Source of the DNA: Flavobacteriales bacterium
Lineage (GTDB): Bacteria; Bacteroidota; Bacteroidia; Flavobacteriales_F; PHOS-HE28
Length of the DNA: 64,000 nucleotides
Assembly (NCBI GenBank): GCA_016703005.1
Contig: JADJCX010000034.1
Coordinates: forward strand, 149,045-213,044
Direction of reading: 5' to 3'
The position numbers and the translations under genes were made by a program. Shown here one piece after another: positions 27,512-36,379 of the stretch; position 1 is the stretch's first letter; each line of letters opens with the position of its first letter. The notes under the pieces were generated by a model that worked only from the letters and a program-made list of their open reading frames with translations, searched no databases and had not been told where the DNA came from.

Positions 27512-30095
27512 TCACCGCACCCCCTCCACAAAGTACATGTGCACCTCGCCCTTGCCTTTCACCTTCACCGGTCCACGCGGCGTGCAGCGCATGTGGTCCA
27601 TGATCGAGGGAATAGGTGGCGCCGCTGCAGTTCACCTTGCCCGCTTCGCCGCTGCTCTCCATGCGGCTGGCCAGGTTCACCGTGCCGCCCCAGATGTCGA
27701 ACGCGAACTTCTTTTCGCCCACCACGCCGGCGGTCAGCGGGCCGCTGTGCAAGCCGATGCGGATGGGCCAAGCTTCCTGACCTTCCTCGGCGCGCAGCGC
27801 GTTGATGCGCTTCACTTCATCGAGCATGGCCAGTGCCATACGCGTGGCGTTCGCCGCATGATCGGGATCTTCGTTCGGTACACCCGCAGCGCACATGTAT
27901 GCATCGCCGATGGTCTTGATCTTCTCCATGCGGTGCGCATCGCACAGCCTATCGAAGGCGCGGAAGAAGCGGTCCAGCTCGGCCACCAACTTGTCGCTCG
28001 CCATGCCCTCGCTAAAACCAGTAAAGCCTTTGAAGTCGCTGAAGAGAACGGTGCAGTGCTCGTAGCGGTGTGCTTCGGCGGTGCCTTTCGCTTTGAGCTC
28101 GGCAGCGGTGCTGGCGGGCAGGATGTTCAGCAGCAGTTCATCGCTGTGGCGTTTCTCCTCGGCCAATTGTTTGGTGCGTTCATCCACCATGCTCTCCAGT
28201 TGATCCGCGGCACGGCGCAGGCGCCGTGTGCGTAAGCGAACAAAACCAAGGAGCAGCAGGACGAACGATACTCCACTGGCGGAAAGGAAGCCGGCCGTCT
28301 TCCACAGGGGCGGTTTGATGGTGAAGGTGAATGACGCCGGGTCTTCGTTCCATATGCCGTCGGCATTGCGTGCGATCACTTTGAAAGTGTATGTGCCCGG
28401 GGCGATGTTGCTGTAGGTGACGCGCTCTTCGCTGACCACGGGCGACCAGTCCGGATCATAACCTTCGAGGATGTATTGGTACCGCACCTTCTCTTGACTG
28501 GCCAACGAAAGCCCGACGAACCCGAAAGAGAGGTGGTTCATGTCGAACGGCAATGAAAGGGCAATGGGCAAACCATTGGCGCCAACGCCAGCGCACCAAG
28601 GACCCCAGTCCACTTTCTCGTAGTTGAGGAGAACTTCCGTGATGTGCGTGCGCGGTGATGCATCAATCGTCATTACTCGGTCCGGATCGAAACGGGTGGC
28701 CCCATCCACTGTACCGAACCACAGCGTGCTATCGCGGTCCAAAAAGCACGCGTTGCGGAAAGCTTCCGAACCGATGAACCCATCGTCGGTGCCATAGTGC
28801 CGCACTTCGAGCAACTGTTCCTGCAGAACATCGAACTCGAGCACATCAAAGCCCCGCGCCGTGCCTACCCAAATGTTGTCGTAAGCATCGAGCAACACCT
28901 GCTCCACACGATCACTGCTCAAGCCGTCCCTTGTGGTGAATTGCTTGAGTCCGTTCTCCGCCATTTTCCAAAGCCCACTGCCGTCCGTCGCGACCCATAT
29001 GTTGCCGCTGCCGTCCATCGCCAAGGCGTTCACTTGCACGCCTGCGGGCAGATCACGGTCGCGGTCCCGGTAGGGCACCGATCGACCGTTCACGTAATTC
29101 CCAAGTCCATCCTCCCGCCCGATCCATGTGCGTTCGCCATCCACCAAGACATCGGTTGCCGACTCCTCATACCCGTTCCAGCGCTGCATCATTCCATTGC
29201 GGTGCATCACGAATACCCCGCCTTCCGCCGCTATCCATAGCGCCGTATCGCCGCACGAACGGATACGGTTGATGTGGGTATTCATCAAGCTACTGGCCCA
29301 AGCAGGTTGCTCGAACCGCGAACCGTTCCACAGAAAGAGGCCATGCGCAACAGTGCCTACCAGCAAGGATCCATCCGTGTGCTCGGCGAGACAGGTCACA
29401 TAGCCGTCCGTCAGCCCCTCGCGCACCCCGAACGAGCGGACCCCGGTACTATCCGATCGGGTAACGCCCCCACCGCTGGTGCCGATCCATAGCGCGCCAT
29501 GGTGGGTGCGATGAAAGGCGCTGACCGTGCGCGCCCTCAATCCGTCGCGTTCGGTGAAGTTGATGCAAGCGTCGCTCGTGAACCGGGCCAGACCGCCGAA
29601 CGCTGTGGCGATCCAGATCGCGCCGCTGCGGTCTTCGTGCATGCAGAGCACATCGTTGTGGCCAAGGCCGTTCGTTGCGCTCAGGTGGATCAATGGCCGG
29701 GGTCCGATCCGCCATGCACCATCGGTGCGCCCGATCCATTTATTCCCCTGCCGGTCGTTGATCCAGGTTTGCGCTACAATACCGTCGGGATGGGGTCCGC
29801 TGTTCGTGCACGCCGTCGCGTATGTGCTATCCAACGGTTGAAGGAAAGCTCCGATCTCCTTGGGTGGAGGACCCATGGCCGTGGTCCAAATTTCGAACCG
29901 ATGACCATCGAACCGGCAGAGCCCACCGGCAGTATTCACCCAGAGGTAACCGAGGCTGTCCTCACGGATGGCATCCACGGTAGCACTGGGTAGCCCCGAT
30001 CCGGCACCGAACACCCGAACGTCGAATTGTTGCGCGGCCAATGCCCCATGCCAAACGGCCAATACAAGGAGGGACAGGCGCTTCAGCGGAAGCAT
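27512..30095 (-). CDS. Two-component-type beta-propeller sensor with class III adenylate/guanylate cyclase domain, frameshift near end
   Basis: About 860 residues. After a signal peptide (MLPLKRLSLLVLAVWHGALAAQ) come repeated propeller blades (GYLWVNTAGGLCRFD, GALWIGTSGGGVTRSD, DNIWVGTARGFDVLE), then a Y_Y_Y domain (RYQYILEGYDPDWSP), one membrane helix, a coiled coil and a class III cyclase (TVLFSDFKGFTGFSE with a metal Asp, KTIGDAYMCAAGVP). In many Bacteroidota this sensor architecture ends in a histidine kinase; here it ends in a cyclase. The last ~35 residues are in another frame (RCTPRGPVKVKGKGEVHMYFVEGVR-stop at 27512), shifted by an extra base in the GGG run at 27608-27610. TACCTTTC lies 5 bases before the ATG. 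Confidence 0.85.
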
Positions 30096-30173
30096 GGTTG
30101 GAAAGGTATCCGGCGACCGGTGCAAGCACGAAAAAAATCCTTCAACAAGTGAACGATCCGTTAACCGTGGCTG

Positions 30174-30181
30174 TACATTCG
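30174..30181 (+). promoter_or_regulatory. Putative -7 box TACATTCG of the small DNA-binding protein gene
   Basis: TACATTCG lies 56 bases upstream of the ATG at 30238. The same octamer occurs before three other genes in this window. The leader between box and ATG holds no obvious structure. Confidence 0.4.
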
Positions 30182-30237
30182 GAGGGCCAGAAACGCTTCC
30201 GGCATCCGGGCCGGTCGCCAACCAAAACCCCAAACCC

Positions 30238-30486
30238 ATGAATATCACTTTCAACGAACTGCGCCGCATCAAGGACCGACTTCCGGATGGCAGCATTCAT
30301 CGCATTGCAAGCGAGTTGGACATGAACGTGGAAACCGTGTGGAACTATTTCGGAGGTTTCAATCACTCCGAAGGCAAGAGCATGGGTGTGCATCTGGAAG
30401 GCGGCCCCGATGGCGGTGTTGTTGCGCTGGACGATACCCGTATCCTGGACCTTGCAACAAGGATCCTGGAAGAGCCGCGCAATTGA
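30238..30486 (+). CDS. Small putative DNA-binding protein
   Basis: An 82-residue acidic protein. Residues 1-45 (NITFNELRRIKDRLPDGS, IASELDMNVETVWNYFGG) look like a helix-turn-helix with the second helix at 'ASELDMNVETVWNYF'. The C-terminal part is short and acidic. Small proteins of this form are common in Bacteroidota and are annotated as DNA-binding, but a target is not known. Start chosen by the conserved N-terminus; a strong terminator follows. It is a single-gene unit between two minus-strand genes. Confidence 0.75.
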   Translation: MNITFNELRRIKDRLPDGSIHRIASELDMNVETVWNYFGGFNHSEGKSMGVHLEGGPDGGVVALDDTRILDLATRILEEPRN

Positions 30487-30545
30487 CCGCGGTACTTGGT
30501 TGGCACATGAGTGCCGACGGGATGGTTGCCATTTCGGTGGCAGGG

Positions 30546-30579
30546 AAAGAGGTCGACAGCGGTCGGCCTCTTTTCTTTT
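30546..30579 (+). terminator. Rho-independent terminator after the small DNA-binding protein gene
   Basis: AAAGAGG pairs with CCTCTTT around an inner CGAC/GTCG stem, followed by TCTTTT. The A-tract on the other side means it can also terminate transcription from the minus strand (gene ending at 30585 on that strand). Confidence 0.75.
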
Positions 30580-30584
30580 GTGCC

Positions 30585-32762
30585 TTAGAACATCACACGC
30601 ACTTGCATCTTCACTTCGCTGCGCACGGAGCCGTTGATCTCCTGCAGACCACTGCTGTAGCTGTCCTGATCGTTGTACAACCATGCACCGTAGCGCAGCC
30701 AGATGTCAACCCTACGAAGTGGCGTTGCGCGCACCATGGCGTACCACCGCATGCCGCGACCGTAGTACGGTGGAATGGAGAAGAGCCCGATGATGTCGTT
30801 CTCGAAGGCGTACACGCGTGTGTCGTAGTTGTCGGTATCGAAGAGCGCCACGCGCAACGTGTACTCGAAGGTGCTTCGCAAGGGGCGGCTTACGAAGTCT
30901 TGGTAGATCAGGAAGCCATGCTGCAACGGCTCTTCGCCACGTTGGTAGTTGATCGCTTCAACCCGCGTGCGCAGGCTAACGGCATCGGTCACTCTGTAGC
31001 TCGCGTTGAAGCGGTAGTTCGTTTGCTCGGTGCGCACTAGGAAGTCGATGCCTTCAATATCCTCGGCGGTGTTCTTGGCTTTATCCTGGTAACGGGCACG
31101 CACGTACAGTTCGGTCTTTCTGGACGGTCTCCAAGTGACTTGGGCGAGCGCCTCATAACCATCGCTCGGTGCATCGGTGAGATAACGCAGCCAGGGGAAA
31201 CTGAAGCGATCGAAGTAGGCATTCACCAACCATTCGCGGCTTGGTTTGATCTCGATGCCCGTGTAGATGCCACGTTCGTTCCACGGACTGCTGCCTTCAG
31301 CGAAGCCGGTGCTCACCAACCCGTGGAAGTCGCGTTGGTAGTTGCGGTACACCACGGCCAGCGACACGGCTTTGTCCAGCGCGAGCAACGTGCCGATGTT
31401 GTAGGCCAAACCTCCATTGCTGCTCCGTGCCACTTCACCGAAAACGCTCACGTTGCGCCACAACCAATTGAGGTCGATACCCATGGTGGTGTTCTCCGAC
31501 CCTTGGAATTCGAACTGGCTGTAGGGTCGCGTATCCCGCACCAGCGGTGTGTTGAATGAAATGTTCGCCACGGTGCCGCCGATGCTCAGTGCCTTACGCT
31601 TATAGCGCAGGTGACCGCCGATGGTGCGCGCATCCAAAGCGTCCTTCTTCTCCAACTCGTTCGGTGTGCGGTGCAGGCCATCCTCCTGGAACGAACTGAA
31701 GATCACACCCACGTCCCCGGCACTATTGTCCTGGGTGCTGATGCTGTCGGTGTTCGCATCCAGTTTGCGCTGGCTGTAGAATGCCGTGAACTCCATGGTC
31801 TTCCCCAGTCCCACCGTGGCGCCGATGCCGCGCAGGAACAGGTTCTCGTTCACGCTGGCATAGGGCAGCAGGCCCGCGCCGTTGCGCTTCACGTTCATGG
31901 TGTAGGCGCTCTTGCTTCCGAATGCGAGCCCGCTCCAGTAGGTGAGCCCTTGGCCGAACTGCGCTTGGTAATCCCCGATGGCCAGTGATTTCAATGGGCC
32001 GATGTTGCGCACGAACAAGTGCGCGCTGTAGAAATCGAATCCCTGTTTCTGTGTGCCTTGGAAGAACTCCTCGCCTTCGTCCTTCTCGGCCGTGATCCCG
32101 AAGCTGATGTTCTGCCGGTAGCGGAACCGATAACGTGCGTACAGCTTCACCGGGCTTCCCAGGTATACCCTGCCATTGTCACGCAGTGAATCCACGACCT
32201 GTGTATCGGTGAAGTCCGGAAGCGCATCCCCATCGGGGTCGGAATAATCGCGGCCGAAGATGTTGTCGCGGTCCATGAAGCCTTTGCGCTCTTCCACGTT
32301 CAGCACGCTGCGCACGATCACCTCGTGCGTGGCGTTCTTCATGATCTCCTTGAACGACGCTTGTGTGCGTTTGTCGTTCTCGCGAACCACCACAAAAGGC
32401 CGCACGAGCTGGATCGTGCGTGCATCCCAGCCGTTGATCGCTTGCAACTCGTAGATGCTGAGCAGCCGCCCGTGATCGTTGATATGAGCAAGCAGCGCAC
32501 CGATCTGCCCGTCGTTCAGCAGTTGAAGGCTGCCGAGTTCCTCCGCGTCCACGCGGTTCAGGTTCATGGGATCCTGGTAGTAGCCCGCCAGCATGTCGAA
32601 CAGCACGGTGAGGTCCACATCGCTGTCCTCGCCCAATTGCTCAGCCGCCGCCTCCACGCGTTGTTCAATTAGGTCGCGCGGGATCTTGTCTTCGCCTTGG
32701 GCAAGAACCATGTTCACCAACGCGAGTGCGCAGCCGAACGCGAGGATGCGGCGGGTCGCCAT
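30585..32762 (-). CDS. Helix-hairpin-helix protein with outer-membrane beta-barrel
   Basis: A 725-residue exported protein (signal peptide ending near LAQ). Residues about 65-130 hold helix-hairpin-helix motifs (NLNRVDAEELGSLQLLNDGQIGALLAH and SIYELQAINGWDARTIQLV), as in ComEA-type DNA-binding proteins. From about residue 190 onward the sequence alternates like a beta-barrel (YARYRFRYRQNISFG, FDFYSAHLFV, aromatic girdles) and ends in a terminal Phe (VMF). An HHH part facing the periplasm plus a barrel is a known but uncharacterised arrangement in Bacteroidota. It overlaps the PorV-like gene by one base (TAATG), so the two are coupled. Confidence 0.75.
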   Translation of the reverse strand: MATRRILAFGCALALVNMVLAQGEDKIPRDLIEQRVEAAAEQLGEDSDVDLTVLFDMLAGYYQDPMNLNRVDAEELGSLQLLNDGQIGALLAHINDHGRLLSIYELQAINGWDARTIQLVRPFVVVRENDKRTQASFKEIMKNATHEVIVRSVLNVEERKGFMDRDNIFGRDYSDPDGDALPDFTDTQVVDSLRDNGRVYLGSPVKLYARYRFRYRQNISFGITAEKDEGEEFFQGTQKQGFDFYSAHLFVRNIGPLKSLAIGDYQAQFGQGLTYWSGLAFGSKSAYTMNVKRNGAGLLPYASVNENLFLRGIGATVGLGKTMEFTAFYSQRKLDANTDSISTQDNSAGDVGVIFSSFQEDGLHRTPNELEKKDALDARTIGGHLRYKRKALSIGGTVANISFNTPLVRDTRPYSQFEFQGSENTTMGIDLNWLWRNVSVFGEVARSSNGGLAYNIGTLLALDKAVSLAVVYRNYQRDFHGLVSTGFAEGSSPWNERGIYTGIEIKPSREWLVNAYFDRFSFPWLRYLTDAPSDGYEALAQVTWRPSRKTELYVRARYQDKAKNTAEDIEGIDFLVRTEQTNYRFNASYRVTDAVSLRTRVEAINYQRGEEPLQHGFLIYQDFVSRPLRSTFEYTLRVALFDTDNYDTRVYAFENDIIGLFSIPPYYGRGMRWYAMVRATPLRRVDIWLRYGAWLYNDQDSYSSGLQEINGSVRSEVKMQVRVMF

Positions 32763-33577
32763 TACTCGAACCGGTATAGCAGCCCGATCTGCGGTTTAGC
32801 ACCCAACTGGCTGCGGAATGAAACCGCCAAGTCGGCATCGATCTTCCCGAAACGCAGGCCCAATCCGAAGTGGCCCTGAACCGGTGCCGTGCTGATGCCC
32901 GTGCGCAGGAAGAGGACTTTATTCGGTTGCCATTCCAACCCCGCGCGAATTCCTTCGGGCTGGTCGATGTCTTTCACCAGCTCGCAGTTGATGGTGAGTT
33001 TGTTGCTCGGCAGCCAGCCAAGACCTGCGCGGAAGACCGTGGGCACCCGTTCATCATACGGTCCACCGATCTTGGCGCGGTTCGGGTTGTACACGTGGGC
33101 GCCGATCCAAAGCTTCTCGACAAGTCGCGCTTGCACACCGATCTCGGCCGCCACAGCGCTTTTGCTGCCGTAGCCCTCGCCAAGCCTGATGTTCAGGTAG
33201 TCCAATTGGATCGCCGCACGCAAGCCCTCACCGAAGTTCATTGCGTAGGCCAGACCGGCTTTCGTTTCCCGGTACAGGTTGAACCCGAAGAGGTTGCCAT
33301 TCAGCGCCAACGTGCCCTTGCCCAGTTTGATCGCGACCGCAAGACCTTGGTGGCTCAGCTCCTCGCTGAGGAAGTGGCGCTGGTAGAAAGCACCGACAGT
33401 GGTGCTCTTCAAACCGGCCAAGCCCGCTTGGTTGTGGTGCACGCTCCAGAGATCAACGAGCGTAACCGCTGCGTTACCCATACCCGCAGGCCGTGCACCG
33501 ATGGGTAGTCCGTCAGCTTGCGCGAAGACTCCGATGGGGCAGAAGAGAAGGAGTGCGGGGAGCAGTCTTGATCGCAT
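32762..33577 (-). CDS. PorV/UPF0164-like outer-membrane barrel protein
   Basis: A 271-residue exported protein (signal peptide MRSRLLPALLLFCPIGVFAQ). After the signal, GARPAGMGNAAVTLVDLWSVHHNQAGLA matches the N-terminal plug of PorV/FadL-type proteins, and the rest is amphipathic strands ending in aromatic YRFE. The start is set at 33577 because a TACATTCG box lies just five bases before it. It is coupled to the HHH/barrel gene by a one-base stop/start overlap. A PorV-like role in handling T9SS cargo is possible but unproven. Confidence 0.7.
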   Translation of the reverse strand: MRSRLLPALLLFCPIGVFAQADGLPIGARPAGMGNAAVTLVDLWSVHHNQAGLAGLKSTTVGAFYQRHFLSEELSHQGLAVAIKLGKGTLALNGNLFGFNLYRETKAGLAYAMNFGEGLRAAIQLDYLNIRLGEGYGSKSAVAAEIGVQARLVEKLWIGAHVYNPNRAKIGGPYDERVPTVFRAGLGWLPSNKLTINCELVKDIDQPEGIRAGLEWQPNKVLFLRTGISTAPVQGHFGLGLRFGKIDADLAVSFRSQLGAKPQIGLLYRFE

Positions 33578-33582
33578 CGCTC

Positions 33583-33590
33583 CGAATGTA
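33583..33590 (-). promoter_or_regulatory. Putative -7 box TACATTCG abutting the PorV-like gene start
   Basis: On the minus strand TACATTCG is followed by GAGCG and then the ATG at 33577. If the box is used, transcription would begin at or next to the ATG, giving a leaderless mRNA. Confidence 0.45.
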
Positions 33591-33597
33591 TGTGGAT

Positions 33598-33722
33598 AGG
33601 CTATTGGCTGTTGGCTTTTTGCCATTGGCCTTGCGCGTTCGCGAACTCGAACCGGTCCGTGGAATTGCACTGTCTGCAACCTGTTAACAAGCCAACGGCC
33701 AAAAGCCAAGGGCCACAGGCGC
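33598..33722. repeat. Inverted repeat with GGCCAA/TTGGC modules in the divergent PorV-like/recQ gap
   Basis: The left arm (GCTATTGGCTGTTGGCTTTTTGCC) and the right arm (AGCCAACGGCCAAAAGCCAAGGGCC) are imperfect reverse complements about 50 bases apart. They could pair, but both genes are transcribed outward, so a terminator role is unlikely. It may be a dispersed repeat or a regulatory site. Confidence 0.4.
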
Positions 33723-33750
33723 TTGCAAGACGACCGCTCTTCTACATTGT
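33723..33750 (+). promoter_or_regulatory. Possible recQ promoter (TTG ... TACATTGT)
   Basis: TTG at 33723-33725 is followed 17 bases later by TACATTGT at 33743-33750, an acceptable fit to the Bacteroidota TTG / TAnnTTTG promoter with the expected spacing. recQ starts at 33766. Confidence 0.4.
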
Positions 33751-33765
33751 CCGAACCACATTGAC

Positions 33766-35605
33766 ATGGAAATCGTCGATCCACCGCAGATCATTTTGCC
33801 GGAAGAACTGCTGCACAAGCACTTCGGCTATAACCAATTCCGGCCGCTCCAACGCGAAGCCATCGATCACTTATTGGCTGGCAACGACGCTGTGATCCTC
33901 ATGCCAACTGGCGGAGGCAAGAGCCTTTGTTTCCAGATCCCGGCCCTGGCCCTGGATGGCCTAACCCTGGTCGTGTCACCTCTCATCGCGTTGATGAAGG
34001 ACCAAGTACAAGCGCTACAGGCCAACGGCATCGCTGCGGCTTTCCTCAACAGCACGTTGTCATACGATGAAGAGCAGTTGCTCTGGCAAGACCTTCGCCA
34101 TGGTGCGTTGAAGCTCCTTTACGTTTCACCGGAGCGCATCTTCAGCCAAGGCTTCCTTGATGCGGTCGCCCAGTTGCCCTTGCGGCTGATCGCCATCGAC
34201 GAAGCGCATTGCATCAGCAATTGGGGTCATCACTTCCGGCCGGAGTACAAGCGCCTGCATGTATTGAAGGAGCGTTTTCCCAACGTGCCGGTAGCGGCGC
34301 TCACCGCCACCGCCGATGAAGCCGTGCGCAGTGATATCGGTGAGCTTTTGGGAATGCGCGCGCCGCGTTTGTTCATCGCATCCTTCGATCGACCGAACCT
34401 GTCGTTGGCCGTGTTGCCTGGACAGAAGAAGAGCGCGCAGCTCGGTCGCATCCTCGCCAAGCACAACGGCCAGTGCGGCATCATCTATTGCCAGAGCCGC
34501 AAGAGCTGCGAGCAGTTGGCCGAACGCATACGGGCCATGGGCATACGTGCAGCGCACTACCATGCTGGCATGGAACCACAAGAGCGGAGCAATGTGCAGG
34601 ATGAGTTCATCCAAGGCCGTTGCCACGTGATCTGTGCCACCATCGCTTTCGGCATGGGCATCGACAAGAGCGATGTGCGCTTCGTGATCCACTGGAACAT
34701 GCCCGGCAGCGTGGAGAGTTACTACCAGGAGATCGGCCGCGCGGGCCGCGATGGCAAGCCGGCGGAGACCATTCTATTCTATAGCTACGCCGACGTTCAA
34801 CGCCAGCTCCACTTCATCGATGAGATGCAGGACGATCGCTACCGCGCGATACAGATGGCCAAGTTGGAGCGCATGAAGGATTTCGCCGAGGCCGGGACAT
34901 GTCGTAGGAAAATGCTGCTGTCCTACTTCAGTGAAATGCCCGCCGACGATTGCGGCAACTGTGATGTGTGCAAGGACCCACCGAAATGGTTCGACGGTAC
35001 GCAGTACGCACAGATGGCCCTGAGCGCCGTGGCGCGCAGTCGTGGCAGCTTGCCGGTCGGTACGCTGGTGGATGTGCTCAAAGGCACGCGCAGCGCGGCT
35101 GTGCAGGAGCGGCAATTGAACTTGCTGCAAACGTTCGGTGTGGGCGCAGGCATCAGCGAGTTCGTCTGGCAGTTGCACATCCAGCAATTCATACAGCAGG
35201 GCCTGCTCACGATCGACTACAAGGACAACTACCACTTGAAGCTGACGCCACACGCCAACGAAGTCCTGTTCAAAGGCCGCGCGGTGCGACTGGTCAGTTT
35301 CGAGACGATCAAGGAACGGCAGGACGCGCAGAAACAGATGCACGCCAAGGAAGCCGATAGCGCTGCGGTACAAACGGATGCTGTGCTTTTCGATGCGCCT
35401 CAAAGCGCTACGGAGCAAACTCGCGAAGGCGCTGGGCAAACCGGCCTACATCGTTTTCAGCGATGCAGCCTTGCTGGACATGTGCACCCGTAAGCCAGCA
35501 ACCATGAGCGCCTTCCTGCAAGTGAACGGCGTGGGCGAATACAAGGCCGAGCAGTTCGGCGAGGCGTTTTTGGAGGAGATAGCCGGGGTAGTGGGCGCGC
35601 GCTAG
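33766..35605 (+). CDS. recQ: ATP-dependent DNA helicase RecQ, one frameshift before the HRDC domain
   Basis: About 612 residues after repair. The helicase core has Walker A MPTGGGKSLCFQIPAL, the DEAH box in IDEAHCISNWGHHFRPEY, TATADE and QEIGRAGRDG. The zinc-binding RQC region shows CRRKMLLSYF...CGNCDVC, with a winged helix after it. The HRDC domain (LKALRSKLAKALGKPAYIVFSDAALLDMC) is in a different frame: an extra C at about 35397 breaks the join after LFDA. All parts are conserved, so a sequence error is likely. RecQ acts in recombination and replication repair. Confidence 0.93.
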
Positions 35606-35630
35606 AGATCGTGGTCTTGCACTGCGCGCA

Positions 35631-35638
35631 TACATTCG
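35631..35638 (+). promoter_or_regulatory. Putative -7 box TACATTCG abutting the next start codon
   Basis: TACATTCG ends six bases before the ATG at 35645, again predicting an almost leaderless mRNA. A TTG at 35617-35619 is only 11 bases away, shorter than usual for a -33 element. Confidence 0.4.
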
Positions 35639-35644
35639 CCCGAC

Positions 35645-36379
35645 ATGCGCATCGTACTGGTCATAGGCCTGATACTTTCATCCCTGCTCTCATCTGCCCA
35701 AAGCGGCTGGAATCCCGAGCCGCACAAGACGGACGAAGGGCTCACCTTCCGCGATGACCTTGATTTCTACTTGAACATCTACACCAAGAAGGAGATCAAG
35801 AAGATGCGCCAGCAGGTGAACGTCTGGAAGATGAGTTGGGACAAAATGCTCCGGCAGGCGATCAGCGATGTGCGCGCGTACAGCGAAGGCAACCTGAACG
35901 ATGGTCGCACGCATCCCTTCACGTTGAACGATACCGAAGGCAAGTCGCACACGCTCACTACGGACAGCGGTAAGGTGCGGGCGTTCATGTTCGCTAGTAT
36001 CACCAATCCGCCCAGCAGGATGCAGATCCCGCGGTGGGACAAGCTGATGGAGAAGTACGACACGACACAAGTGGAGATCTTCATCGTGTATGGTCGCGAG
36101 CTGCATCCAGGCGACAACAAGTTCCGCGACTATCCGCAGCCGAAGACCGAGGCTGAGAAACTGGCCTACGCGCAGCAGCTCGCTGCCACCACCGATTTAC
36201 CGGTACTGGTGGACGGCCTCGACGACAAGGTGCTGTTGCAATACGGACAAGTACCCAATGCGTGCTACGTGATCGACCGCAGCGGCCGGATGGTGTTCCG
36301 TGGCACGTGGGCCGATAGCCGAAAAGTGGAAATGGTCATCGACCAGTTGCAGGAGTACTACAAGCCTAAGGGCAGCTAG
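35645..36379 (+). CDS. Secreted thioredoxin-fold protein resembling iodothyronine deiodinases, lacking the catalytic Cys/Sec
   Basis: A 244-residue protein with a signal peptide (MRIVLVIGLILSSLLSSAQ). Residues 110-235 form a thioredoxin-like domain: VRAFMFASITNPPSRMQIPRWDKL, VEIFIVYGRELHPGDN and VPNACYVIDRSGRMVFRG. The layout matches the bacterial deiodinase-like family, where the reactive residue sits in SxT(U/C)PP; here that residue is Asn121, so peroxidase or deiodinase chemistry is unlikely. The N-terminal ~90 residues are basic and helical. A structural or binding role is inference. Its 3' end overlaps the convergent MATE gene by four bases. Confidence 0.65.
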   Translation: MRIVLVIGLILSSLLSSAQSGWNPEPHKTDEGLTFRDDLDFYLNIYTKKEIKKMRQQVNVWKMSWDKMLRQAISDVRAYSEGNLNDGRTHPFTLNDTEGKSHTLTTDSGKVRAFMFASITNPPSRMQIPRWDKLMEKYDTTQVEIFIVYGRELHPGDNKFRDYPQPKTEAEKLAYAQQLAATTDLPVLVDGLDDKVLLQYGQVPNACYVIDRSGRMVFRGTWADSRKVEMVIDQLQEYYKPKGS

